Below are positions 1-7,508 of a DNA stretch of 17,669 bases, in pieces. The stretch covers positions 1 to 17,669 of the forward strand of contig CALDNM010000032.1 in the NCBI GenBank assembly GCA_937915045.1, in the 5' to 3' direction. Each line of letters starts with the position of its first letter. Positions within the stretch are counted from its first letter, which is position 1. The translations under genes were made by a program, and so were the position numbers. The DNA comes from an uncultured Clostridia bacterium (lineage in GTDB: Bacteria; Bacillota; Clostridia; Peptostreptococcales; Anaerovoracaceae). A model generated the notes under the pieces. It ran no database searches. It was not told the DNA's origin and saw only the letters and a list, made by a program, of their open reading frames with translations.

Positions 1-396
1 GCCTATCGCGCCGAGACTGATGCCTTTATCGAATGATTCCAAATTGATTTCGGCTTTGATTTTCTTCTTTTTAAGGCCGCCGATCTTTTCTATCGCGGGA
101 GTCCCCTTGGTGAATATCAGCACAAACCCCTTTTCGAGAGCCATCTGGACTTTATCCATTATCTTCTTCGGCGCTTTTTCGCGTACTTTAGCATTGAGCC
201 CTTCGTCGGGATCCTTGAGTTTAGCCGCGAAAAGCTCGCGTTCGCGCTCCTGCGTCACTTCGATCTGATGGATCAGTATCTTCCTCTCTCGCCTCGTATA
301 TTTTGACGGGCGGTCTTCTGTCATGATCTCAGCTGTCCCCGGTTTGCGGACGATCAGACCACCTTCGCTTTTTTTATGCCTTCCGAAAAATGCCAT
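1..396 (-). CDS. EcsC-family-like protein, N-terminal part (runs off the left edge)
   Basis: This is the first 132 codons of a minus-strand gene whose 3' part lies outside the window. The ATG is at 394-396. A GAGG lies about nine bases upstream, and the frame is open to position 1. The protein starts MAFFGRHKKSEG and is highly charged, with no signal peptide. Residues about 45-75 look helical. Around residue 85 comes the run KKIMDKVQMALEKGFVLIFT, followed by KGTPAIEKIG. That pattern (a helix, then an F-x-LIF-x-KGTP-x-IEK segment) resembles Firmicute EcsC-family proteins, whose biochemical role is not established. The match is from memory of the family pattern, so the call is tentative. It starts 12 bases after the deoC stop, so it is probably the third gene of the nrdJ operon. 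The length cannot be judged because the gene is cut. Confidence 0.6.
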   Translation of the reverse strand, partial: MAFFGRHKKSEGGLIVRKPGTAEIMTEDRPSKYTRRERKILIHQIEVTQERERELFAAKLKDPDEGLNAKVREKAPKKIMDKVQMALEKGFVLIFTKGTPAIEKIGGLKKKKIKAEINLESFDKGISLGAIG

Positions 397-408
397 TACC
401 GCGCCTCG

Positions 409-1071
409 CTATTTTGTCTCTTCATATTCTTCCATGATCTTCACTGTCGCGCTGGTGCCGAGCCTTGACGCTCCCGCGTCGATCATTTTTTTCGCTGTTT
501 CAAGATCACGTATGCCGCCCGCTGCTTTGACTTCCGCGTCGTCTCCGACAGCGGCCTTCATCAGCCTCACATCTTTTTCCGTCGCGCCTCCGCTTGAAAA
601 TCCTGTAGATGTCTTCACGAAGTCCGCTCCCGCGTCTATCGCGAGGACACACGCTTTTTCCTTCTCAGCGTCAGTGAGCAGACATGCCTCGATGATGACT
701 TTCAGGATCGCGTCATGCTCGTAGACGATACCTGCGACCGCGCAGATATCATCCTGCACATCTTCATCGCGCCCATCTTTGAGCGCGCCGATATTTATCA
801 CCATATCGATCTCGCTCGCTCCGTTCTCACATGCGTTATCCGCCTCGAAAGCCTTGGCGTCTGTACTCATTGCTCCCAGAGGGAATCCTACTACGCAGCA
901 GACGCTGACGTCGTTCTCTCCAAGAATATCAGAGGCGTATGCCGCGTAGCACGAGTTCACGCACACCGACGCGAAGTCATATTTTATTGCTTCTTCGCAC
1001 AGCTTTTTGATGTCCGCTTCAGTCGCGTCAGCTTTTAAAAGTGTATGATCGAAATACTTGCTGAATTTCAT
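409..1071 (-). CDS. deoC: Deoxyribose-phosphate aldolase (DERA)
   Basis: DERA reversibly cleaves 2-deoxyribose 5-phosphate to glyceraldehyde 3-phosphate and acetaldehyde, the last step of deoxynucleoside breakdown in the cytosol. The 220-residue protein is a standard-length TIM barrel. Visible family motifs are FDHTLLK at 7-13, the EIDMVIN strand at 87-93, the Schiff-base lysine K153 in FVKTSTGF, and the second active-site lysine K182 in EVKAAGGI. The frame is open further upstream (to about 1194), but those codons overlap the 3' end of nrdJ and have no family counterpart. The ATG at 1069-1071 follows an AGGGGAG ribosome site and begins MKFSKYFDHT, as expected. It starts 19 bases after the nrdJ stop and ends 12 bases before the next start, so it is almost certainly co-transcribed with both. 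Confidence 0.95.
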   Translation of the reverse strand: MKFSKYFDHTLLKADATEADIKKLCEEAIKYDFASVCVNSCYAAYASDILGENDVSVCCVVGFPLGAMSTDAKAFEADNACENGASEIDMVINIGALKDGRDEDVQDDICAVAGIVYEHDAILKVIIEACLLTDAEKEKACVLAIDAGADFVKTSTGFSSGGATEKDVRLMKAAVGDDAEVKAAGGIRDLETAKKMIDAGASRLGTSATVKIMEEYEETK

Positions 1072-1090
1072 TTTGACTCCCCTGCGCACT

Positions 1091-3373
1091 TTAATAACAC
1101 TTGCTCCATCCGCAGCTCTTGCAGACATTGCATCCGCCTTCGAACACCAGTGGTTCACCGCATTCAGGGCAGACAGTCTTGTCGGCTCCGACATTCGTGA
1201 CAGCTTTCGGCTTTTGCGCTTTCTTCTTTGCCTTAGCGGCAGCCTTTTTAGCGGCTTCTCCGTCCTTCAGGCCAAGTTCGACCTGGAGCTCATTATACAT
1301 ATCGAGCAGCGCGTATCCGACAGCCATCGGGCAGCAGGCGCCCTTGCTCGTATCCTTCTTTGTCGCTCTTCTGACCGTGTATGACGGGCATGAGCCGCAC
1401 GAATTGAGCTGATCTATTATAGTATAGATATCTATACCGCCTCTTGCGCATATGGATATCATACGCGAAAGTCCTACCATGAACTGATTGCATCCTCCTG
1501 TCGAGCCTTTGGACAGATATGTTTCAAGAAGCGCGCCTGTATTTGGATCGAACAGCGCGATACAGTGCAGACTGCCGCAGCCTGTTATGAGTTTTCTCTT
1601 CTTTCCTATGACATCGTCTGTGACAAGCACGATCTGTCCTCTGTCGAGCCCGTCACCGGCAGCGACCGGCTTCGTATCGTCAGTCGTCAGTATCCCGACT
1701 CGTTTGCAGCCGTCTCTGAACATCGTGATGCCCTTGAGGCCCTTCTCGTAAGCGTACTCATACATGTTCTCAGTCTCTTCGACAGTGAAGTGACTGTCCA
1801 CGTTCACAGTCGAACTTATAGACGCGTCGACATGCTGCTGCCATACAGACTGCATATCCACTCTCTGATGGTAATTCAGATTCGAAGATGTCACGAAGAA
1901 GTCAGGCAGTTCCTCGTCCGATTTCATATTGTGCGCCTTCATGTATTTTTCAACTATAGTCGTATAAACTTTGTAATATACGTCAGTGCCATGCAGTGAT
2001 TCGGTCTTGCGTTCGTAGTAATTCGCGAAGACAGGTTCGATCCCTCCGGAAATACCGAGCATCGTCGATATCGTACCGGTCGGAGCTATCGTCATTATCT
2101 GAGAGTTCCTGAGTCCGTATTTTCTTACCAGTTCCTTGGTAGGCTCTGTCGTATTGAGTTCGAAGAACGGTGTCGACATGACCTCTTCTCCCACATATTT
2201 AGGATATGTGCCCTTGTCCTTCGCGATCAGCGCGGATGTCGCTATCGCGGTATCTATCATGCTGAATCCGATCCTGTCACAAATGTCCACAGCATCCTGT
2301 CCGCCGTATGTCTCCCCCAGCTTGATCAGCATGTCCGCGAGGCCCATTATCCCGAGGCCGATCTGTCTCCAGTCGGAAACGCTTTCTCTCTGCTCCGGAA
2401 GCGGATGCAGAGGGAGTCCCTCCTCCAGGACTTCATTGAGTCCTCGCACGCATGTCGCCACGGCTTCCTTGAATCCTTCAAAATCGAATTTCGCGTTGTC
2501 CGTAAATGGATCGATGACGAATTCCGAGAGGTTCATGCTGCCCAGCAGGCATGATCCGCCTGCAGGAAGCGGCTCTTCCGCGCATGGATTAACTCCGGCG
2601 TATGAGAAACCCTTTGTATTGCTGAGAAGGTTCCAGTCCATGACACGGTCCCAGAACAAAGCGCCCGGCTCAGCGTAATCCCAGTTCACTTCAGCTATAT
2701 GATGGAAGAGAGTCCTCGCGTCGACCATTGTCGATATCTCTTCTCCTGTCGTCTTTCTAGTGTAATGCAGACGGAACATGTCGCCTTTTCTGACAGCGTC
2801 CATGAACTCATTCGAAAGGCGGATAGATATATTTGCCTTGGTGACCTTATTCAGATCTGTTTTAAGATCGATGAATTCTTCCAGATCCGGGTGTGAACAG
2901 TCTATTGAGATCATCAGAGCGCCTCTTCTGCCGTTCTGCCCGATAAGCTCAGTGACCATCGAATAGAGCTGCATAAATGACACCGCACCGCTGGTTTCTT
3001 TCGCCGCGTTGTTGATTTTCGCTCCTCTCGGTGACAGGCCGGAGATATCCACCCCGCATCCGCCGCCATAACTATATGTCCTGGCGAGTTTTTTCGCGCA
3101 TTCGAATATGCTTTCGATGTTGTCCTCAGGAGGATCTACTACATAGCAGTTGGAGAGAGTGACTTTTCTGCCCTCATATTCGAGAGCTCTGTTCGACAGT
3201 ATCCTTCCGCCGAAGAGGAATTTCTTCTCTCGTATAAGGCGCCCGACCTCTTCATTTCCGCCGCTTACACGCTCGATCCACTGATCGAAATTCTCGTCAC
3301 CATCTCTGTATTTTCTGTTCCAAATATCTATTCCAAGCTGATTCTCTTCTCCCAGCCATTCTTTTATAGTCAT
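1091..3373 (-). CDS. nrdJ: Adenosylcobalamin-dependent (class II) ribonucleotide reductase
   Basis: The enzyme reduces ribonucleotides to deoxyribonucleotides using adenosylcobalamin as radical generator and needs no oxygen. The 760 residues show the class II order. NCYVVD at 75-80 carries redox cysteine C76. NPCAE at 262-266 has the thiyl-radical cysteine C264 flanked by N262 and E266. Partner cysteine C275 lies in GGSCLLGSMNL. The phosphate-binding loop is IAPTGTIS at 429-436. A TSCPD-like domain follows (about 596-695), then an Ala/Lys linker (about 707-723). The tail is a zinc-ribbon with CPEC (735-738) and CKSC (751-754), ending CGWSKCY, the CX4C pair that re-reduces the active site. No N-terminal ATP-cone is visible, so overall-activity control by dATP through such a cone is not expected. 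A GAGGAGG site precedes the ATG at 3371-3373. It heads the nrdJ-deoC cluster and has candidate NrdR boxes in its promoter. Confidence 0.96.
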   Translation of the reverse strand: MTIKEWLGEENQLGIDIWNRKYRDGDENFDQWIERVSGGNEEVGRLIREKKFLFGGRILSNRALEYEGRKVTLSNCYVVDPPEDNIESIFECAKKLARTYSYGGGCGVDISGLSPRGAKINNAAKETSGAVSFMQLYSMVTELIGQNGRRGALMISIDCSHPDLEEFIDLKTDLNKVTKANISIRLSNEFMDAVRKGDMFRLHYTRKTTGEEISTMVDARTLFHHIAEVNWDYAEPGALFWDRVMDWNLLSNTKGFSYAGVNPCAEEPLPAGGSCLLGSMNLSEFVIDPFTDNAKFDFEGFKEAVATCVRGLNEVLEEGLPLHPLPEQRESVSDWRQIGLGIMGLADMLIKLGETYGGQDAVDICDRIGFSMIDTAIATSALIAKDKGTYPKYVGEEVMSTPFFELNTTEPTKELVRKYGLRNSQIMTIAPTGTISTMLGISGGIEPVFANYYERKTESLHGTDVYYKVYTTIVEKYMKAHNMKSDEELPDFFVTSSNLNYHQRVDMQSVWQQHVDASISSTVNVDSHFTVEETENMYEYAYEKGLKGITMFRDGCKRVGILTTDDTKPVAAGDGLDRGQIVLVTDDVIGKKRKLITGCGSLHCIALFDPNTGALLETYLSKGSTGGCNQFMVGLSRMISICARGGIDIYTIIDQLNSCGSCPSYTVRRATKKDTSKGACCPMAVGYALLDMYNELQVELGLKDGEAAKKAAAKAKKKAQKPKAVTNVGADKTVCPECGEPLVFEGGCNVCKSCGWSKCY

Positions 3374-3391
3374 CTCTTATTTCCTCCTCAA

Positions 3392-3406
3392 ACAACGATA
3401 TATTGT
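3392..3406 (-). promoter_or_regulatory. Candidate NrdR box, proximal copy
   Basis: On the minus strand this 15-mer reads ACAATATATCGTTGT, close to the AT-rich NrdR palindrome of ribonucleotide reductase promoters. It lies about 6-20 bases after the predicted nrdJ transcription start and 19 bases before the ATG. Its plus-strand core CGATATATTG is the exact reverse complement of the core in the distal copy. Identification as an NrdR site is inference from position and pattern. Confidence 0.6.
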
Positions 3407-3418
3407 ACATGTTTAATT

Positions 3419-3447
3419 ATCATACCGCAATATATCGATTTTCGCAA
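3419..3447 (-). promoter_or_regulatory. nrdJ promoter
   Basis: Read on the minus strand, TTGCGA (3442-3447) and TATGAT (3419-3424) are separated by exactly 17 bases. They match the sigma-A consensus at 4 of 6 and 5 of 6 positions. The predicted start is near 3412, giving a leader of about 40 nt, too short to hold a cobalamin riboswitch. A candidate NrdR box fills the spacer. Confidence 0.7.
3425..3439 (-). promoter_or_regulatory. Candidate NrdR box, distal copy (inside the promoter spacer)
   Basis: On the minus strand this reads ATCGATATATTGCGG. Its core is identical, in opposite orientation, to the proximal copy, and the core centres are 32 bp apart. Paired boxes spaced by about three helical turns are characteristic of NrdR control. 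Lying between -35 and -10, a bound repressor would block RNA polymerase directly. Confidence 0.6.
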
Positions 3448-3479
3448 TAAAAATGGCACAGAAAAATAAAGCATTTTTC

Positions 3480-6326
3480 TTATCTTTCTATAAGTTCAAT
3501 AAGTGTGCGATATAGAGTGCCGCGATCGACCGGTTTTGAAATGTGAGCGTCCATCCCTGCCCTTTTTGATTTTTTCACATCCTCATCATACGCATTCGCT
3601 GTCATAGCTATTATAGGTACAGTGATCGCGTCTTTTCTGTCCAGCGATCTGATCTTTCTAGTCGCTGTCAGTCCGTCCATAACAGGCATGGATATATCCA
3701 TAAGTATCGCGTCATACTCTCCTGCCCTTGATCTGGAGAAAATGGAAACTCCAAGGCTCCCGTCCGCTACAGCCGTAGTCTCTATCCCGACAGCCGACAG
3801 CATAAGCTTAGCGAGCTGTGTGTTCACAGGATGGTCCTCACAAAGCAATACCTTTTTCCCGCTAAGACGTTCTTCGTTTTTGACTGTCTCAGGCACCTTG
3901 CCCTTTACTGCTTCGACCTGCGTGAGCGGCAGATCGATCCTGACTTCAGTACCGATCCCCTTATCGCTGTTTATCTGTATCCTGCCCCTCATAAGCGTAA
4001 CTATCTGTTTCACTACGGATAGCCCGAGTCCCGTCCCGCCTTTGCGGTCGTCTCCGTGTACATGCTCCTGTGAAAACACATCAAACGCTTTCGGTATAAA
4101 ATCCTCACTCATCCCGGCCCCGCTGTCGCGGACAATTATACCGCAGTTTATATCGTTTATCACATGTCCTTTCTTTTCAATGATCAGTTCGATATGTCCG
4201 CCCGCGGGTGTGAATTTCTGAGCGTTCGAAAGAAGGTTTAAGATCATCTGTGAGACGCGATAGCTATCCGCTCTGACCATACCGAACCCGGCGTCTTTTT
4301 CGACCCTGAAAGTAATATTCTTTTCATTCATGCCGGGCCGCATCGTATCAGCGATATCATCGATCGTTTTTTCAAAGTCGATATCGGTTTCAGTGAGCGC
4401 CATCCTTGGGCTCGTGAGCCTGCTGAGATCGAGCGTATCATTCACAAGGCGCAGAAGGAGTTCTCCGGATTCCTTGATTTTCTTCAGATCATTCTCAACA
4501 TCCTCCGGAAGGTCATCGCGATCCAGCGCGAGATCCGCGAACCCCATGACACCGTTCAGCGGCGTCCTCATATCGTGGCTGATATTTGCCAGAAAAAGGT
4601 TCCTGGTTTCAGACGCTTCTTCGGCGATATCAAGTGCTTTCCTTAGTTCTTCTCTGCCCTTCTTTTCCCGGTCGTATACATCTGTTATATCGACCTGCTT
4701 GACCGCGATCAGATAATTTCTTTCATCGGCATACGAGTATGTTATCTTCTTATATCTCTTTCCCTGCCCTTTAATTTTTTCTTTGAGAAAGACTTCATAT
4801 ACGCCATGGAAATCGAGTTCTCGTTTTATATGCTCTATTGATGTAGCTTTTATATATTGCTCTTTTTCTTCATTTGTCGATCTGTCCATCGCGTTCTCTA
4901 TCGTCAGCTGCTGCACTTTCGGGTAATCATATTCCTTAGGCGGAGTCCCCGGATGCAGCGCATTGTGTCCTGTGAGCCTCCACGTTGTTCCCTTTACTGG
5001 ATTGATCAGGCCGAGCCATTCATAATCCTGATCGGCTATACGTCTTATCACACGATCGCGCATATATGGATCCGAGATATCATACTTGATTATCTGAGCC
5101 TTTATGTCCCCGTCTCCAGGGTCCCTCATCATATACGCGTCTGTTTCTACCCAGAGTATCGTATTGTCTCTCATCCTGGCCACATACATGTGAGTCAGGG
5201 TCCTCTCCCCGTCATGGTACGCTTTCAGCATATTTTCACGTGAAAAGATCCTGTGGTGTTCATCACGCTCCTGAGAAGATCTTATAAACGAGTCTCCCAT
5301 CGACAGCACTTCATTTATCGTCCGCCTGTAACTGACATTCTCTGTTTCGATGTACTCATCACTTATGATCTCGCATGCGCCTGTTGTCAGATCCGCCACA
5401 TATCTTCCTATGATCTTTCCTTCTTTTCCGGCCACGCGTTCGATCTGCCCGCGATACTCAGCCGCGGCTTCTTTTGCCGCTGTGATATCGAGCCCTGTGC
5501 ATGAGACTTTGATCCTGCTGCCGTTTCTGTCATACACCGACCTCATGGTCACTCTCTCCCATACATAGATGCCATTTCTGCGAAGATTTCGTATCTCACA
5601 TTCCGCTTCTCCCGCGCCTTCATCTATCCTGCGATATGTCTCTTTCAGTACTTCCAGATCATCCGGATGAGTGATATTCTTTTTAAACCAGCTGTCCGGA
5701 TAATCATACAATATCTCATCTATTTCAAAAGCTTCTACACAGTTGTATTCCATCGCCATTCTCTCTTCAGGATAGTATTCGAAGTACAGCATCCCCGAAT
5801 CCTTGATCGCGTGCTGCATCAGCTTCTGTGTCTCTTCAAGCTCCATTTTAGTCTTCTCAAGTTCGTATTTCGCGGCTTCAGCTTCCTCTTCATCACGCAG
5901 TACCTTTCTTAGAAGCTTACTTTTTTCCTCAAATATATCTCTCTTCTGAAGCGCGGCCTCAAGCATTTCTCCCCGCCGTTTCACCGCCATCCTGACTCGC
6001 ACAGCCATAAGAGCCTTATCCACCGACATCAAAATATACGCATCGCATCCTCCAACGCGATATTTCATTTCTCCGGTTTCATTTTTACTGAATATGATAT
6101 TTGCGGCATTTGAAAATAACGCGCTTTTTCTCAGATCTTCATCGAAAAACGGACTGCTGTCAGCGTCATCCTCCATGTCTGCGTTCCAGCAAATGAGCGC
6201 GACAGGGTCACGCCCGGTTTCGAACAGCATTTCCTGAAGTGTATCGACCTGCGCTATGTCACAGTCCTCACCAAGAGCTTTGTTCACGACATCCCTTATA
6301 TCCAAACGGTACATTATACAACGCAT
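3480..6326 (-). CDS. Large soluble hybrid histidine kinase (REC-like, PAS repeats, HisKA, HATPase, REC)
   Basis: About 948 residues with no membrane segment, so a cytosolic sensor kinase. Residues about 1-118 resemble a degraded receiver domain: the end has the GGCDAYIL...RVRMAVKRR layout of a receiver C-terminus, but the conserved Lys is replaced. A coiled coil (about 120-175) follows, then a PAS/PAC unit (about 178-285) and two weaker PAS-like units (about 305-425 and 435-555). The HisKA H-box SHDMRTPLNG has H584. The ATPase shows the N-box around N701, DSGAGM with D735, and GGTGLGL near 764-770. The C-terminal receiver has the acidic pair E830/D831, phospho-acceptor D877 and K931. The ATG at 6324-6326 has a weak GAAGGGA upstream; an in-frame TTG at 6363-6365 would add 13 residues but has no ribosome site. 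It follows the exporter-like gene by about 50 bases, so both are probably one operon. The signal is unknown. Confidence 0.88.
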   Translation of the reverse strand: MRCIMYRLDIRDVVNKALGEDCDIAQVDTLQEMLFETGRDPVALICWNADMEDDADSSPFFDEDLRKSALFSNAANIIFSKNETGEMKYRVGGCDAYILMSVDKALMAVRVRMAVKRRGEMLEAALQKRDIFEEKSKLLRKVLRDEEEAEAAKYELEKTKMELEETQKLMQHAIKDSGMLYFEYYPEERMAMEYNCVEAFEIDEILYDYPDSWFKKNITHPDDLEVLKETYRRIDEGAGEAECEIRNLRRNGIYVWERVTMRSVYDRNGSRIKVSCTGLDITAAKEAAAEYRGQIERVAGKEGKIIGRYVADLTTGACEIISDEYIETENVSYRRTINEVLSMGDSFIRSSQERDEHHRIFSRENMLKAYHDGERTLTHMYVARMRDNTILWVETDAYMMRDPGDGDIKAQIIKYDISDPYMRDRVIRRIADQDYEWLGLINPVKGTTWRLTGHNALHPGTPPKEYDYPKVQQLTIENAMDRSTNEEKEQYIKATSIEHIKRELDFHGVYEVFLKEKIKGQGKRYKKITYSYADERNYLIAVKQVDITDVYDREKKGREELRKALDIAEEASETRNLFLANISHDMRTPLNGVMGFADLALDRDDLPEDVENDLKKIKESGELLLRLVNDTLDLSRLTSPRMALTETDIDFEKTIDDIADTMRPGMNEKNITFRVEKDAGFGMVRADSYRVSQMILNLLSNAQKFTPAGGHIELIIEKKGHVINDINCGIIVRDSGAGMSEDFIPKAFDVFSQEHVHGDDRKGGTGLGLSVVKQIVTLMRGRIQINSDKGIGTEVRIDLPLTQVEAVKGKVPETVKNEERLSGKKVLLCEDHPVNTQLAKLMLSAVGIETTAVADGSLGVSIFSRSRAGEYDAILMDISMPVMDGLTATRKIRSLDRKDAITVPIIAMTANAYDEDVKKSKRAGMDAHISKPVDRGTLYRTLIELIER

Positions 6327-6376
6327 ACAGCCAGCCGTCCCTTCTATTTCCCCTGTAACGATCAACGATTATTTTA

Positions 6377-7450
6377 TCAGTGATGGTGCTCTTCTCTCCA
6401 GTATCTCTCGATCTCCGCTGCAGTAAGTTCATTGATGAAATCATCCTTTGCCTGCATCATTTCCTCCAGGCTCCCTTTGATGAAGTACAGCATGGCTATA
6501 TCGTTGAGATCGCTCCTGTTCGTCGGAAGAGGCGCGGAATCAAGAGAATCCGTGACCGCTTTGAGTTTGTCACGCGTATCATCCATAGGATGTTCCATGG
6601 CTATACTGTGCCCGATCGCGTCCATATAGTCCGCCATTTTCTCGGCTTTTATATCAATGCTGCTGAGTTTTTGTATATACAAGTACACTTTATATAATAT
6701 GAGTGCCTCTGTTTCTCTAAGAGATATATAGTGCATGTAATATTTCGCGTGATGAGAAAGATCGTTGTTCGAGAAAGTGTACGCGTTATCCATACCGCTT
6801 CTCAGAGTCTCCTCGAGATCCTTCAGATGCTGCCCGAGTTCTTCCGTCAGCTTTTCTGTACCGCGCATTATATTCGCGAATTTGTTCATTATGCCTTCCA
6901 TAGTTTTTTCTATCTTTGACATATCATCAAGGAACTCATTTTCTTTAGTCGGAAGTCTCCAGTTTATAGCCAGCGCTATGATAAGGCCAAGCATGACACG
7001 AATGACTTCATTGAGTATGAGTCCTCCCGTGAAAGCCGTTTCCTGTATGAACATGTGGACCAGTACGACGACATTGATAGAAAGTGTACCGTTCCAGCCG
7101 ATCACATATGTGAGAAATGTAAGGATTACTACAGCCACCATGAAAGAATTGATATTTACACCCATTATCTTATCTATAGCTACAGCGATGACCATCGTAT
7201 ACGCGATCGACACTATCCTCATGCCGGCCGTCTGAAGAGTTTCTCTCTTCGTAGCCTGGATGCCAAGCAGCGTAACGATACACGTAGACGCCGCAAATGC
7301 CAGCCCTATCAGCTGAGCAAGCACTACCGACAGTATGATGCCCGCAGCCACCCTGACTGCCATCCTCATATTGTCTTTTGTGATGTTCTGTCTGATTTTC
7401 TTTGATCTTGTCAGATTTTCTTCTTCTCTCGCTGATAAATTTACGCTCAT
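6377..7450 (-). CDS. Aromatic acid exporter family (ArAE_1/DUF939-like) membrane protein
   Basis: A 357-residue protein. The N-terminal half has about six hydrophobic segments (roughly 30-50, 53-66, 76-97, 102-120, 124-137, 145-165). The hydrophilic, helical C-terminal half (about 170-357) is presumably cytoplasmic. The layout and the segment LGIQATKRETLQTAGMR after the second hydrophobic stretch fit Firmicute ArAE_1 proteins with the ArAE_1_C domain. These are related to FUSC-type exporters; the substrate is not shown here. The protein ends EEHHH. I chose the ATG at 7448-7450 because GGAGA lies a few bases before it; the ATG four codons upstream has no ribosome site. It is followed by the hybrid kinase and preceded by an extended -10 promoter, so it probably leads a two-gene transcript. 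It could instead be called a FUSC-family protein. Confidence 0.82.
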   Translation of the reverse strand: MSVNLSAREEENLTRSKKIRQNITKDNMRMAVRVAAGIILSVVLAQLIGLAFAASTCIVTLLGIQATKRETLQTAGMRIVSIAYTMVIAVAIDKIMGVNINSFMVAVVILTFLTYVIGWNGTLSINVVVLVHMFIQETAFTGGLILNEVIRVMLGLIIALAINWRLPTKENEFLDDMSKIEKTMEGIMNKFANIMRGTEKLTEELGQHLKDLEETLRSGMDNAYTFSNNDLSHHAKYYMHYISLRETEALILYKVYLYIQKLSSIDIKAEKMADYMDAIGHSIAMEHPMDDTRDKLKAVTDSLDSAPLPTNRSDLNDIAMLYFIKGSLEEMMQAKDDFINELTAAEIERYWREEHHH

Positions 7451-7493
7451 GATCTTCTCCATTTCAGCATATCAAAAAGTGAGTTTTCGCTCT

Positions 7494-7502
7494 ATTATAT
7501 CA
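7494..7502 (-). promoter_or_regulatory. Extended -10 promoter for the exporter/hybrid-kinase pair
   Basis: The minus strand reads TGATATAAT here, a perfect TATAAT with the upstream TG of an extended -10 element. No good -35 is visible at 16-18 bases. The predicted start, near 7487, gives a leader of about 37 nt to the ATG at 7450. It lies directly after the nuclease stop codon. Confidence 0.5.
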
Positions 7503-7508
7503 TATATC

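Noticed and set aside
1072..1194. A 41-residue N-terminal extension of deoC
   Set aside because: It lies within the nrdJ 3' end, has no ribosome site, and the family begins at MKFSKYFDHT, which follows a good site.
3374..3412. Cobalamin riboswitch upstream of nrdJ
   Set aside because: The predicted leader is about 40 nt and contains no B12-box-like sequence; known cobalamin riboswitches are much longer.
3460..3480. Inverted repeat AGAAAAAT/ATTTTTCT just after the hybrid-kinase stop, as a terminator
   Set aside because: The stem has only one G-C pair and is not followed by a U-run on the minus strand, so it is probably an AT-rich coincidence.
6327..6365. TTG start adding 13 residues to the hybrid kinase
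   Set aside because: No ribosome site precedes it and the added residues show no recognisable feature. ATG at 6326 is preferred, though only moderately supported.
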